This document shows, one piece after another, positions 49,281-62,542 of a DNA stretch of 64,000 nucleotides. Positions within the stretch are counted from its first letter, which is position 1. The number at the start of each line of letters is the position of its first letter. The stretch spans positions 10,128,126-10,192,125 of the forward strand of contig BSYO01000036.1 of NCBI GenBank assembly GCA_033239525.1. Reading direction: 5' to 3'. The notes beneath the pieces are model-generated. The model made no database searches, was not told the DNA's origin, and worked only from the letters and a program-made list of their open reading frames with translations. The stretch comes from Nepenthes gracilis. Its lineage: Eukaryota > Streptophyta > Magnoliopsida > Caryophyllales > Nepenthaceae. The position numbers were made by a program, and so were the translations under genes.

Positions 49281-50389
49281 AAAATAATATAATAAAAAAA
49301 TAATTTAAAAAATATTTATATTTTTAAAAAATATTATAAAAAATAAATAAAATAATGAGAATAAATTTATATAAACGACCTCTTTTGAGTGTAACACAGT
49401 GCATAATCTTTTGATATAACATACAAGTTGGATAATAGCTCTGGAGGAAAAAGTCTTTCAACTGGTTCATACTGTACAAAAGCGACAGACTTGAGAACAT
49501 TATCAACTGGACCGAAATTGTACAGTTGGCAATGTTGATTTGGAGAGTTATCGTTAGATTTATAATTATAAGTTTAATTTTTATATCTACACATGAGGAT
49601 TTATTTGCTACATGATCCTTTTAGATAACAAGATTAGATCCAATATTTTTTTTTCCGTGGAATAAATGGTTTATAATTATCTTAACATAGTACATTAAAA
49701 TAATTATCTTATTATTTTAAAAATAAAAGGTAAAATAGTAATAATCATATTAACCAATAAATAAGGTAGGTAGAATCAATCAAACAATTTTTGATTAATT
49801 ATTAATATAGTTATATTTTGATGGGTATTTCGAATATAGATAATCATTCGAATGGAGTCGAATTAGACTTTCAAACCTTTTAATTCAAATTATACACACT
49901 ACAATATTAGAAATAGGTCAAATGATACAAAACTTACATGTTAAAAGATCATCTGATGTTAAAGTTAGAAAGCTTTTTTTAGAAAATAAAAGATAATGAG
50001 AGATTGAGGATAAGATAGTAACAAAAGAAGGTTTTCGGTGTATAATGTTTTTAGGATTTGTAAGTGCATAGAGAATTAGTATCATGCATATTCTTTTTTC
50101 TTTGAGTGATTTGGATCTTCAATTGTTCAAGAAAAATATATATATTTATAATCTTATTACCAATTAGTATATTATTGTTGAAGAGATATGATTATGTATT
50201 AATTGTGAAGTTACATTGATTAAGAATTGAATTATCCAATCAATATATAAGCTCTAAGTTTAACAATTGTTTGTTGGGTGTTTTAGCTGTTTATCTGATT
50301 CGACCATTCATCTCTCTATTTTTGTAATCATTTGTTAGAATTAATCGTTCGGATTTATTAATTGATCGATCACCTGGCGCCTCAATTTT
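49281..50389. other. AT-rich stretch, no gene seen
   Basis: No feature recognised. Confidence 0.5.
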
Positions 50390-50819
50390 TTGTATCTTTA
50401 GCAGTTTGATCATTTAGATATTCAATAATTCGATTAGATGCACTTTCATTTGGTGCCTAATAATTCGATTGATTTATATTTTTTAATGAGCTTACAATTC
50501 GAGGGTCATAAATAAATCAACGGGTCGAGTTGATTTTATCTTAAATCATATCCAACATATATAAAACTTTTATATTTTCATAAAATATTTTTTAAATGGC
50601 GTCAATGGATCCCACTCTACCTCACATATGTCCCTTGACGCAGATCAAATCAATTAATTTTGGATCCTTGTACTCTACAATGACATTCAGATAATTTAAT
50701 CTTTTATGTTTTTAGCAGTATGATCATTTAGATATTCGATAATTCGATTGAATCCTCTTTTATTTTGAATTTAACAATTTGATTGATTCCTATTTTCTAG
50801 TGGACTTATAATTTGGGGG

Positions 50820-50860
<41 letters not shown>

Positions 50861-51035
50861 CGGATCAAATTAATCTTATCTTAAATAATATCAAATATAT
50901 ACAAAATTTCTATATTTACATAAAATATTTCGTAAATAATATCAATCAAGAGCCCAACCTATCTCACACATGTCCTTTGCCGCAGACCAAAATGGCCTAA
51001 TTTTGGATTCTCGTACCTGGCGATGGCATTCGGTG
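50390..51035. repeat. Tandem duplication, about 314-bp unit, with a partial third copy
   Basis: 'gcagtttgatcatttaga' at 50401 recurs as 'gcagtatgatcatttaga' at 50715. The copies keep the same order through 'cctcacatatgtcccttgacgcaga' or its variant at their ends. The second unit has a TA microsatellite (50823-50857) inserted. A partial third copy around 51115-51185 repeats the 'tttttaaatggcgcca' segment. No coding potential is visible. Confidence 0.7.
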
Positions 51036-51189
51036 AGCATCGGCGTAAGCACGCGGTCTCGTTTGTTGAATATTATGTCTCGGACCGTCAACATATCTAA
51101 AACCGCTTCATTTATATAAAATAATTTTTAAATGGCGCCAGTGGAGCCCATTCGATCATCGGATTCTCATACTCAACAATGTTACCGGG

Positions 51190-53200
51190 AGCAGAATATC
51201 ATTCCCCATTTATTAAATATATAATTAAATTAAATTAAAACTACGATTTTTTTTTCCTTTTTGTCTTTTTCTTATTTTGAAAAAAGAAAAATAATGGCAT
51301 TAGGTGAGCATTACAGGCACGTGGTCTTGTTTGTTGAACAATGTGATATTCAAGTAAAATAAAATTGAAAATAAATTAAAGGCCGACGGGAATTAGGTGG
51401 GCACAAAATAAACGAACGAAGGGTCAAAGCATCAATTAATTAATTAATTAACTAATTAATTAATTATTTATTTATTTTCTTTGGTTGGAACTATTAATTT
51501 ATTATAATAATAAAAAAATATTTATAATTATTGATAAAAACAACAATAACCATATCATTAAAATGTTCAATGTATATTAACTCAATCGAAAAAATATTTA
51601 TCGATATTCAAATGTTAATGAAGCTACGGGTCACTTTGCATCTTTTGATGTATGATATATCAAAAGAAATTTATCTATAAAAAATTATATCAGTAAGAGA
51701 ATAAAAAATATTCATTACTGATAAATTGTGATGTGTACATAAAATCTATATTTGATCTCTAGAGGATTTGAAGTGGGCTCTTAGATATTTAAAATTCAAA
51801 TTCTGTGCACCATTAATCCAAACGAGAGCTAAGTTATTGTACCTCAAATTGTTAATTAACGAGTTATCACCATGCACGCTAAGTTATGATTAGATAATAA
51901 TAAATTTCTCTTTTGATAATTTAATTTATTAGGATTGGTACAATTAACGAGAGTACTTTATAGTAGTTAAACTTGCCTATTTGGTACTTGCTTGTTGATG
52001 AATTGGCTAACCTTATTAAATAAAGAGTTGATATAGTCCTACGACGTTTAGACTGTAATTTTTAGATTAGATAATGGTTGATTTTTATCTTAGCTTTCGA
52101 TTTTTTTACTAGTCATTGATCTTCGTATCTTTTCGGCTGTATTCTTTCTTCTTTTTGGGTTTGCACAGTATGCTAATTTTGCGACGGTCTTTCGCTCACA
52201 TTCCAATGTGGCCCAATTTGTCAAGGCACTGATCATCTGTTTGTTGAGGCATTGTTAATGGATTCATGATCACGAATCTAATTCATATTATTGCTGTTTG
52301 GATTCATTTGATCGAAGATCTTTGCAAATATGTTGTTTAAACAGAAATGAATAATCTGGGGACTCATTTTGCAGGCACAAACAAAACTCTAGGTTTGTGA
52401 CTTCCACTGTCCATACTATACATCTATTAAGTCCAACCATAAAATAGAAATCAAACTTGTGGCTATAATTGTTGTGAACCCGAACCAAAACTAGGTAGTA
52501 ATTAAAGACAATAAATATAAATTTACAAAATAAATTTTCATCCAAAAATTGAACCTGAAAAGACATCAAATCTACAGATAACAATAATGACTTCAACTAA
52601 TATAAGATTTCTTCAAACTATCTTTCTAGATATCAATTACCAGTAACAATCTACTCCATGTTCCATAAAAAAAAAATGATAATCTGAATATCACAAAATC
52701 ATACCACTGATCCGGTATAAATTACACAGTATGAAATCCATGATACTATTTTAAATATATTTTATATAATCTTATTTTATATTATATAAGATATTATCTT
52801 AACAATTCAAACACGTAATTAAGATTTAGATATCGGATAGGTTTATTCTAGGAAGGGATGATTTTGTCCCCTTTTGTCCCCTTTCATTGTTCTGCAGCAT
52901 CACATGAAACTAAAAGGAGCACATGAAATTAAAGCATTTCCTTGTCGGTTTCCATCGATGACCGAGGGCAGGAGTCTTTTGAAAATTACATGTCTTAACA
53001 ACTATAAATTAAATAATATTTTTTTAATAAAATATCTCACCAATTTATAATTAATTTATTATTTTTAAAACTCAATAAAATTTTTAAAAAATTATAAAAA
53101 TTAAATTAAATTATTTGTATAAAAAAATGAATTGATATAATATAAATGAATGGAATATGTAATATTGTTTAATTATATGGTTTTGATCCAAGAATCCCAT
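51190..53200. other. AT-rich stretch, no gene seen
   Basis: It includes a TTAA-rich run at 51430-51475. A minus frame at 52596-52288 (102 codons) has no recognisable domain or supporting splice context. Confidence 0.5.
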
Positions 53201-53204
53201 GGCT

Positions 53205-54165
53205 ACCGCCTCAGATTTATTCTGCATGCGGGCCCCATAAGAGAATACTAAAGATTTCAAAATTAAAAAAAACAAATAAACAAACAAATATATATATAAT
53301 TTTCTTAAAACATTAATATTTATTAAATGTTTAACCTAATATTGAAAAAAATTAAAAAAATAATCATTTAATTTTTTAAAAAAATATTTAAATATTATTT
53401 GTTAATATTTTTTATCTAACAGATAAAAAAAAAGATATATATAATATATCATTTTAAAAAGACGGGTCATCCTAAACTTCACGATTTGTTCTCCATGCCA
53501 TCTTGCATCATTGGTTGCCAATTAGAAAATTTGGTTGGACGATGGCTGATGTGACATGAGATCTATCTTTTAATTCAGATGTTAAATCTATAAGTCATCG
53601 ATATTACAGATTTAATCGATATATTTTAAGATATTTTTTAAATATTTTAAATATATTTTCAGTAAAATAATCAATTGATAAAAATAGATAAACAAGATAT
53701 TATATAATTAAAGATATAAAAAAGAAATTTAAAAGAGGCGTTATATATGTGATTTTAATTGATCAACTTAGTATATATCTCTTCTATTTTTAATTAATTT
53801 ATAATTTTAAAAAAAATTTAAAAATTAAAAAATTAAAATTTTCTTTATATATAAAAAAAATAGGCCTTATTTATATTATAAATGACTTTATAGTAATTTT
53901 TTATTAACTAAAGTTTCTGAAATGGCCACTTCTGCCCCATCACGTCGAGTGAGTTGTATATATGCTTTTGGTCGAAGAATAGGATGCTTATTGGCTTAGC
54001 CCTGCATGAGGGCCCCATAAAACAGGAGCCGCCCGATTCCATCCTCGGCTCCGTGATTTACTCTCCACGGAATCTTGGTTCATCTGCTGCCCACCAATAA
54101 ATCCGATTCCACGATGGCAGGCGTGACACTGGATCTTTATTTCGATTCTTGGGGTCGATCTGCAA
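53205..54165. repeat. Diverged direct repeat pair
   Basis: 'ctgcatgcgggccccataa' at 53222 recurs as 'ctgcatgagggccccataa' at 54002. Both are followed within a few hundred bases by a 'ctcca(t/c)g(c/g)(c/a)at(c)ttg' and 'ccgat(t/g)...gatggc(t/a)g(a/g)(t/c)gtgaca' series. The spacing inside the copies differs, so the second has lost sequence. The identity is unknown. Confidence 0.5.
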
Positions 54166-55385
54166 ATGATTGAAATTATGTATTTAACGTGGATAATTTG
54201 AGATAGATATTATTTTATAGGCCCATTAATAAAAATAAAAATAAAAAAACATATTTTTTAGAAATTATACAATAAAAAATATTTATGATATCGTTGATCA
54301 ACAACTAAATCCTCATGGAAGGTTTTTGGATTCAAGAGAGCTCCCTCTTGTGGAGATGAAGATGCTCGTTTTTCATTCCTTAGTTATTTATTTTTAAATA
54401 GACGATTATAATTTAATTAATTTTTTAAAAAATTAATAAATTAAATAAAATCAATTATCTTACATAATTAGGTTATAATAATCTGTTTAAAAATAGACAA
54501 TTAATATTGAAAGAATAAGTGCCTTTATCTCTTTGAGAGATGAAACCCATCTCAATTTAAAAGTTTTCTTACTTCTGATTTGGCTAAATAAACACGCAGC
54601 GAGAGCAGTTATTGCACCTCAAATTAAGTTAGAAAATATATTTTATCTAAAATATCGGAGCAAAGTTTTCTAAGTACAATCGTGTATTTATTTATATTAA
54701 TGACATATTAATTCATTTATATTAATAATTTTACGTAATAATAGATGGATAAATAAGACGTCATATTAATTTATTTATATTAACAACTCCACATAATGAT
54801 AGACATATAAATAAGACGTTATTTTTAAATATATGTCATAATAATGGCTTTATAATATTTATATAATTATTTTGTAATAGTATTTTTAGATAAAATAAAA
54901 AGGCAACAAAGACTAACTAAAGCCCCTAGAGAAAATAGTGACCGGGTTGAAGTTGATGGCAAGAAGTAAAGAAGACGCGAGGCTAAGAAAATATATGATA
55001 TAATACTTAGGACTTTGTCGTTATTATTAAGTAGTTGTTAAATTTTGTTGCAATTTTGAATAAATACGTAGAATTTATATTTTAGGTGTTTTTGTTGTGG
55101 GTCTATTATTCTTTATTCTTCGAATAAGTAAAACATTCAAAATTGACTGTGGAAATAATAAAATTAGAATAATAAAATCTATTCAACAGGGTTTGGTGAG
55201 TACATATTGATAGTCACCCTAGACTTGGAACTCTAATAGTTATAATAATAAGTGAAGCCTTCCTTCAATGTCGTGTTAGCTTTTATTTTGAAAATTAATT
55301 TTTTTAATAAAAAATTAATTTTTGTCGTATTATTTTTTATATGAATCTTCATAGAAATGTTGAGTTAAAATTTGTTATCTGTGGT
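54166..55385. other. AT-rich stretch, no gene seen
   Basis: No feature recognised. Confidence 0.5.
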
Positions 55386-57260
55386 GTCACAAATTCGAAC
55401 CAAAATAAGTCTGGATAATTATAATTATCAAAAATTAAAATTTTAAAATAATATAATAAATCCCAAACTCGATCATAATAAACAGATGAACCACATAATC
55501 CCAGTATGGCAGTAATAAAATTTCATCCAACACAGAATCTTATCGGATAACTATACGAACATAAAAACAAATGATGTACTATACAATGTCATAAGGAAGG
55601 GACAACTAACCACAAATAATCCAATATATACAATCCAATGAATCTCGTACAAACTAAAGGCCTATAGCTACCCGATCTCAAAATTTGAAAATACATCCCA
55701 CACTACGTATCCGAATAAAATATTAGTACTCACCAATATAAATGAACGACAATTAGATTACGTCCAAATTCCTATAATGTATCGAAATCGACTAATTTAA
55801 AGAAATAAGAAATAAAAATATTTGCTTAAAACTTAACAAGTATTTATATCATATAATAAAAATAATATCCAAAATCAGAAGGAGAGTCCATATATATGAT
55901 CAAAACGCATAAAAGATACAAGTTTAAAAATTTAATATCAAAAATATTAAGATGGTTTCGTACTCAAATCATATTCCAAATCGAAATATAGTCTCATCGG
56001 GACGTACATTGAATGAAATGTGATATAGAATGAAATCACACAATCCAAATCATATCATAATTCATACGAAATATATACTGAATAAAACAAAATCCAAATC
56101 CAAATCATATATGGATGAAATATAATCTGAAATGAAATTATATAAAACGAAACATATTGCAGAATGAAATCACATATTGAATGTACAAGTTTGACCAAAT
56201 TTTAACTGTCGGTAAACCTACTAATCTCAAACGAAATTCAAATACAAATCAATACAGAAGTATAAAATACACATAAAATTAGAGAATCAAAGACCAAGAG
56301 ACCAACTTGAGGACTATATATACTCTCGATAACCTTTACTATCCGTGTACGCTCTCTTGTAGACGATGAACATGCTTACTATATTTTACCACTCGCGGTA
56401 TTGAGTGTAATCTTTAAATTTAGTACATATATTAGGATGACAAAATATCTTAATTTTAATTCAATTCGCTTACGATAATTTTCATTGAAATACAAATAGA
56501 GTAGGTTATTTACAAACAAGGTCATTTTTTATTGGCAGAAAAGGAAGTCACAAAGTTTTCCGTCTGAAACAAAGCTCTTACTGTTAGGAGAGTCACATAT
56601 TACATATCAAATTGTGTCACAAAGGTAGAGACCTTAATTCCCATGTCCATACAGATTTTTATTATTTTTTTCATATAAATATAATGATATATAAACATAC
56701 AGTCTCAAATATTTATTTATTTTTCTATAAAATAAATAAAATTCTCAAATATTTGTAAAACTTGAACAAAATCTCTAAACGATCGATAAAAATATTATGC
56801 ATACCCGAAGAAAATAAATAGGCTAAATAAAAATAGTATGCATAAAATTAAACCTCCAAAACGTAAGAAAAACTTATTAAATATAAAATCAGATCAAATA
56901 TATAGTGTAAGACTACTTGCCTCAATCTCCTACCAAACAGATTTGACAAAAAATACTCCGATTTAACATTTCTCTTCTTCTTCTCATTTTTTTCTCCTCT
57001 CTCTCATCTCTTCCTTCTCTCACAGAAAATGATAAACAGTGCGTTTCCTCGCCTTAAATAACCCAGATAGCGCTCGAACGCTACTCAAACGTGCCTTGAG
57101 CATCAGCCCCACAGCATTCGGCGCTCAAGCGCAAAATAACCGAAACATTGCACGCTGTCTTTTATATAATCAAATCGTCACATGAGTGCCATCTCGGGCA
57201 CCATTTGAGTGCTAGTACTATGAAATTAGTGCTCAAGCATCGTCTCAGGTATGTTGGATC
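55386..57260. mobile_element. Inverted Del/Tekay-like LTR
   Basis: Its reverse complement matches blocks in 18.6-29.5 kb: 'cgtcccgatgagac...gatttg...gagtacga' at about 56010-55950 corresponds to 26628-26680 and 29227-29270. A 'tgtcaca' terminus lies at 55389. A CT-rich tract (56970-57025), a TATA-like site and CTCAAGCGC-type modules (57065-57250) occupy the opposite end. It has no open frame. Confidence 0.55.
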
Positions 57261-57439
57261 TACCAAATGTGTACGAGTACGCAATGGAGATACCTTGGGA
57301 GCCAAAACTGCATCCATAATCTGATTTTTTTTTAAAATTTATATAACACAAATATTTTTAATATATTCAAAATTAAGTCAAAATAAACTTATAATACCAA
57401 ATTAATTGAACAGGGAACCGAGCATTATAAAATGGGTTA

Positions 57440-57960
57440 ATATTTCTTTACATTACTTTGTACCGCCCGTTGTGCAAATGTGAGGAAGAATTAGTAAATT
57501 AATTAATTTTCAAATATATTGTTACTAAACTGATTTGTGAACTATTATTTATGATAGAACCTGTTACTCTTGACTGTATGATAATTGGAATAGAATAATT
57601 GAATGGCATTTGCGGCCACTGTCAATTATATTTGAAAGAATTGAAATACTTCTTTTGGATCCGCACATTACCCTCAGATTGAGAGGAGACGGCTCATATC
57701 ATCTGTAATTTTTTAACAGTTAGATTTTTTCAAATGTCGATATGTCTTATGATATTGGGTAATTCGGTCATGGCCCTTGCTGCCGTGGGAAAGAGGTTTT
57801 GGTTTCCATTTTGAGTTTGTCGTTACTTTAAACATTAGGGTTAGACTGATTTTCAGCCAATGCCACTGCATATTTTGAATGACTATTTGCTAATACGTAA
57901 TTCCCTTTTAATGGAATACATCTTACTTACTTTTCCCAAAAAAAAAAAAATAAAAATAAA
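57440..57960 (+). mobile_element. A-tailed segment, possible truncated LINE or retrocopy
   Basis: A less AT-rich segment ends in 'catcttacttacttttccc' and then a long A-rich tail (from 57938). This resembles the 'cttacttaccaaaaaaaa' end of the retroposon at 15747. I could not find a target duplication or a 5' boundary. Confidence 0.35.
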
Positions 57961-60900
57961 AATAAAAAATCTAGTTTCTAACAAATTTTTTTTTTTAAAA
58001 AAATAAGTAAAACTCAATTAAAATAACCCATCAAATTATAGACAACCTAAATGAATCTTTTTAAATTAAAAAAAATAAAATTAATCACAACTTAATCTAC
58101 ACGATTTAAGTATCTGTCTTTGAGCTTCAATGGCACTGTGCAAGTTCCAAGAAATAACCGAACCCGGTTCAGAATGATTAGTAAAATGGTACACAAATAT
58201 TTCAAAAAATTTATTATTATTATTTAATAACTTAATATTTTATTTATTTATTGATATTAACATATCAAGATAAGATATTTTATCAAATTAGACGGCTAAA
58301 AAATATTCAAAGGACGGCCCCGTAAATGACTGAAGATGATAACCCAACGTCTGTCTTCCTCGGCACCAAAAGCATTAAATTTGAAGTCGTCTTACCGTGA
58401 TTTTCAATCTTGACGGTGGAAAAATTATCTCTGGTTTGAGTCTATTTGATTTATATTTTCTGATTTATATTTTATATTAAGTAATTGATAAGAATTAATA
58501 TGATTAGGTGAATACAAACGATAAGTTCTGATTAAAGAAAATATAAATAAACTGAAAATAGTTAGAAAAAAAATAAAAAAAAATATATTTTATGCTATTT
58601 TTAAAATAGATTTTATCCAATCTAAACACCAGAAAATACTTTTTTTTTTCTATTTTTTTTTAAATTTTTGTTTCATCCAAATACACCCTTAACCTTTATC
58701 AGATTCATAGAAATTTACTTATTATATTAATATTTATAACTTCGAAAGAACACCCTGTATTAATTATATAATATTATATTCATAATAATAAATATTATTA
58801 TGAATGATATTTATAAAAATATAATATTATATCCACAATCACTGTCTTTTTAAAGCCATATTAACCAAAGATAAATGTAACTTTTCCTCCACGGCACCTA
58901 TCTTAAGCTGAATTCCTAGCACTGACTTTAATGGCAATAATAATCCATGTTAAATAATCAATTCATCTCAAAAAACTTTACCTAATTTTCCCTCTGTTTT
59001 CAATTTTTATATAATTTATGTCTATTTTTTCCTCAAAAATAGATTAAAAATATGCTTATTTTCTAACCCTTTGGTTGTGAAACCAATAAGGCATACATAC
59101 ATGCAAAATTATGAGCTTATATTATGGATTTGTTGATAGACTTGCTTAAATGCTTGATTTCAGCTCAATTAAAAGCTAAGTTTAGCTCGATTCCATTGGA
59201 TTGTATTACTTTATATATAATAAATGAAATTGTGAGTCAAGCTCGAGCTAAAAATCCTTTATCAAATTAAGCTTGAACTGAGAAAACAAAACTTAACATG
59301 AACTGGTTTATAATTAAAAAAGAATAAAATTTTTTTGTATAAATTAACAAAATTATTATATATATGATTATCTTTTATACGATAAAAATAGGCTAAAATA
59401 GAAAAAAAAAATAAAACAACTTGATTAATTAGTAAATCCATCTAACAAAAATCAATCGTACAATTTCTTTGACAGCATAGAACAAAATCATCCAATCAAC
59501 AAATTTTATAATTTTTCTCCCGATCATCTTGCTCAACCACGATGTGGCTCATGCCTATCTCAAGGTCAACTTGCAGGCAAAGGTTATGGCTTGTATTGCT
59601 CATTTGGTTCATTTGTAGAAGTACTCTATGGCTCGTATTTTTCTTATAATCAACTCTCAAAAGCACTTTTTGGTTCACGCTTATTTAACAGTCTACACAC
59701 AAAAACACTATGTGACTTTCACATTTCTCAGAATCCACTTATAGAAACACCCTTGTGGTTTGCGCATATCCTAGCATACTTATAGAAGCACTTGATGCCG
59801 AAACATCCTTATATTTAACTAAAATATCTTCATATTTAGCTCTATTCGGTTCATTTACTGCTTTTGTATTATCTGATAGGATGAATAAATTTTAAGTCAC
59901 CTAAAGTATCATTAATAATAAATTTTTCCTTAGTTAATAATAATAAGGAAAAATTGAGTTTCACATTTTGAATGTGTGATAAGACCCAATGATTGTTGAC
60001 TTTTTTAAGAAAACAATTTATTAGATTCAATAGGGTTAGGTGAGAAAAAAATATTGATTTTAAATAAATAAATAAATATAAAATTCACAAGATTCTGTCA
60101 TTAATAGACTAAAACATTGGTATATATATCTTGCATGCTTCCATTGACAAACCACATAGTAGATCGAAAATAAGATATTATTCTTTAGAATTTATTAGTT
60201 AATAAAAAATATGAAATTGTTAAAAAATCTCAATATTTTATTAAATGGGACATATATTTTAAAAATAGATCATGTAAGTTAATAATTTTATAATATTGGG
60301 AAATAATATAATGTTTTTTTTGAAATATTGATTCTTTTAATGGCATGTAGTTGAAGAGAATATTACTTAGTTGGGTAGTCCATTGTCCGCATAAACATCC
60401 ACGTTATTATTGCATTATCTATAACAATTATTATGAAATAAGCTAATCATCCACTTTGGTAACATGCCGAATTACTTGTATTATGAACTTATATACTACC
60501 AATTTTGACATCCCGACATCTAGCTGATATACTTATTGTAACATTCAGACCAAATTACCTTAGCAATTAATGTCGATATTTTTGTATATACATAAAAATA
60601 AATATAACATAATTGTTAGATATTTCTTTAATTTTTCCTGAATTTTTATCATTTTAAATTATACTAGCTTGTTTGTCAACTTCACTGCCCTCCGAAATAC
60701 GATAAAGAAAACATTGGGAAAACCTATAACTATCATCATCGAATTAGCTTTGGGCTTTTCAAGGCCCATTTCTCTCCAAGGCCCAGCCCAAACATTTTGT
60801 AGGACCAACCAACTTTTTCCTTAGCTCTTGTTCATCTCCAACTCTCCTCATTTTTCCACTCTCTTAGTGGCTACATTTGAGAGGGCTCTGCACCGAGTGA

Positions 60901-61690
60901 GGCGGAGCCTCTTTTATATGGTTGAGAATCATTAAATCTTGATGATCTAATACTTTTTATTTTTTTTACTAAAACTAGTATAAAATAAGTTTCTTAGTAA
61001 CAAAATACTCATATTATATAAAATCAATTAAAAATAAAACTATTACTATATTTTTAAAAATGTTGTATCCTAACCGCTAGATACTTGATCCAATGACTAA
61101 AGCTACATATGAGGGGTTCCCCGTTACTTTTGTGGTGGAACCCCGGATTTAAGTAACCCTATTGTAGTATGTGCTGGTTCACGTGCTTATAAGGTAGGAA
61201 AGTAGCTTTTGCCTACGACATGGAATATATCAATCATACCGTTGCCTCACTTTAAATGCGCAAATGGGACAGCTCAACAGCTTGAGGAACATACACGAGA
61301 TATATTGATTAAAAATTTTCCTGTCAAAGATGAAAAAATGACTTATAATAACTTACAAATATGTGTTAATCTATTTAAAAGTTTAGATTTTTAAATTTAG
61401 ATACTGTTTAATATATATATAATTATGCCAGATAAATATCATTGTCAACACGTATTTGGGAAACTTAAGAAGTTCTCAATTCTCAAAGTTTGATGATGCT
61501 CAAAAGTTTATTGAGATTGTGATGTTAGTAAGGCAAGATTCTTCTACGTTTGTCAACAGTCTCAAGGCTAATACTTTTACTAAAGTCTTACACATATTTT
61601 TATTGACACATGTTTTGAATGCTTAGAAAATCTAAAAATTTAAAAGTTTAATGTGGTCAGGAGTTTGATAAATAAGAATTCTTTATTGAT
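57961..61690. other. AT-rich region, no gene seen
   Basis: No exon series was found. A small cluster of GGCCCA sites at 60760-60790 resembles promoter site II elements, but no open frame follows on either side. The 61-codon frame at 61209-61394 has no recognisable domain. Confidence 0.5.
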
Positions 61691-61695
61691 TTTTT

Positions 61696-62542
61696 TGTTA
61701 GAATTAAATACTTGTTTAAACCACGAAAAAATACGTAGGAGATGATAGCAAGCACACAATAAGCAAGCACAAATAATAAAGGCACGATTTTTACGTGAAA
61801 AATTCCCTATGAAACAGGGGAGAAAAATCATGGGATATAGAGTCTGAAATTTTCACTAGTAGCAGTTGATTGGTTACACAAATCCCAAATCACAAGAATC
61901 AATATCAACTAACTTTGCACAATCCGTACAAGAAATATAAAGAGCAAGAGAGGAGATAAAACCCGGTAGATATTCTTTTCAGCAGTAAGAACCTTGTACG
62001 TGTGATTACCGAAAACTGAAATTTGATTGAAAACCCAAACGAAGGCTCAAATCTTCCTCTTCTTATTCTTCTTTCTCTTTTTTCTCTTTTTCTTCTCTGA
62101 AATAGCGCTCAAAATCGATTAGAATAACCTAAAAACGCAAAGTGCGCATTTTATATAATCGGCGTGCGCTCGAGCGCGCAGCGGGCGCAAGCCCGAGCTC
62201 CAGCGCCATTCGAGTGCATAGCGAGCGGGGCTTACTGGAATTTGCCGCTCGAGCGCCATTCGGGGGCACAGCGAGCGGAGGCACACTGAAATTTGCGGCT
62301 CGAGCGCCCAACAGGCACAACCCGATCATTCTTTATGCGGTGAGGATATTTACCTCCATCCGTCACATCAAATGGGTATAGCCCATACGGGAGTGACCCA
62401 TAGCCCAATATTTTTCACATTTGCTAAGAATTTTAGATACCAATAATTTATCATGAAGCCCTCAGCTAAATATATTTTTTTTAAATGAACGATTGTTTTA
62501 CTTATTCTACCTAGACGATTTAGCCCATTGCGCTTTCCAACA
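61696..62542 (-). mobile_element. LTR related to the gag-only family, probably solo
   Basis: It has TG...CA ends. Its layout parallels the gag-only LTRs: 'aagcacaaataataaaggcacgattttt' at 61763 against 'cataaacaatagtaaaaagatacgattttt' at 24887, then a pyrimidine-rich stretch, a TATA box (TTATATAA at 62152-62159) and a GC-rich CTCGAGC block at 62160-62320. On the minus strand the GC block precedes the TATA box, as in the gag-only LTRs. There is no adjoining primer site or gag. The right edge could be a few bases off. Confidence 0.55.

Noticed and set aside
60740..60910. Promoter of a ribosomal or housekeeping gene (GGCCCA site II-like cluster)
   Set aside because: No open frame, exon-like series or TATA arrangement follows in either direction. 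The motif cluster alone is too weak.
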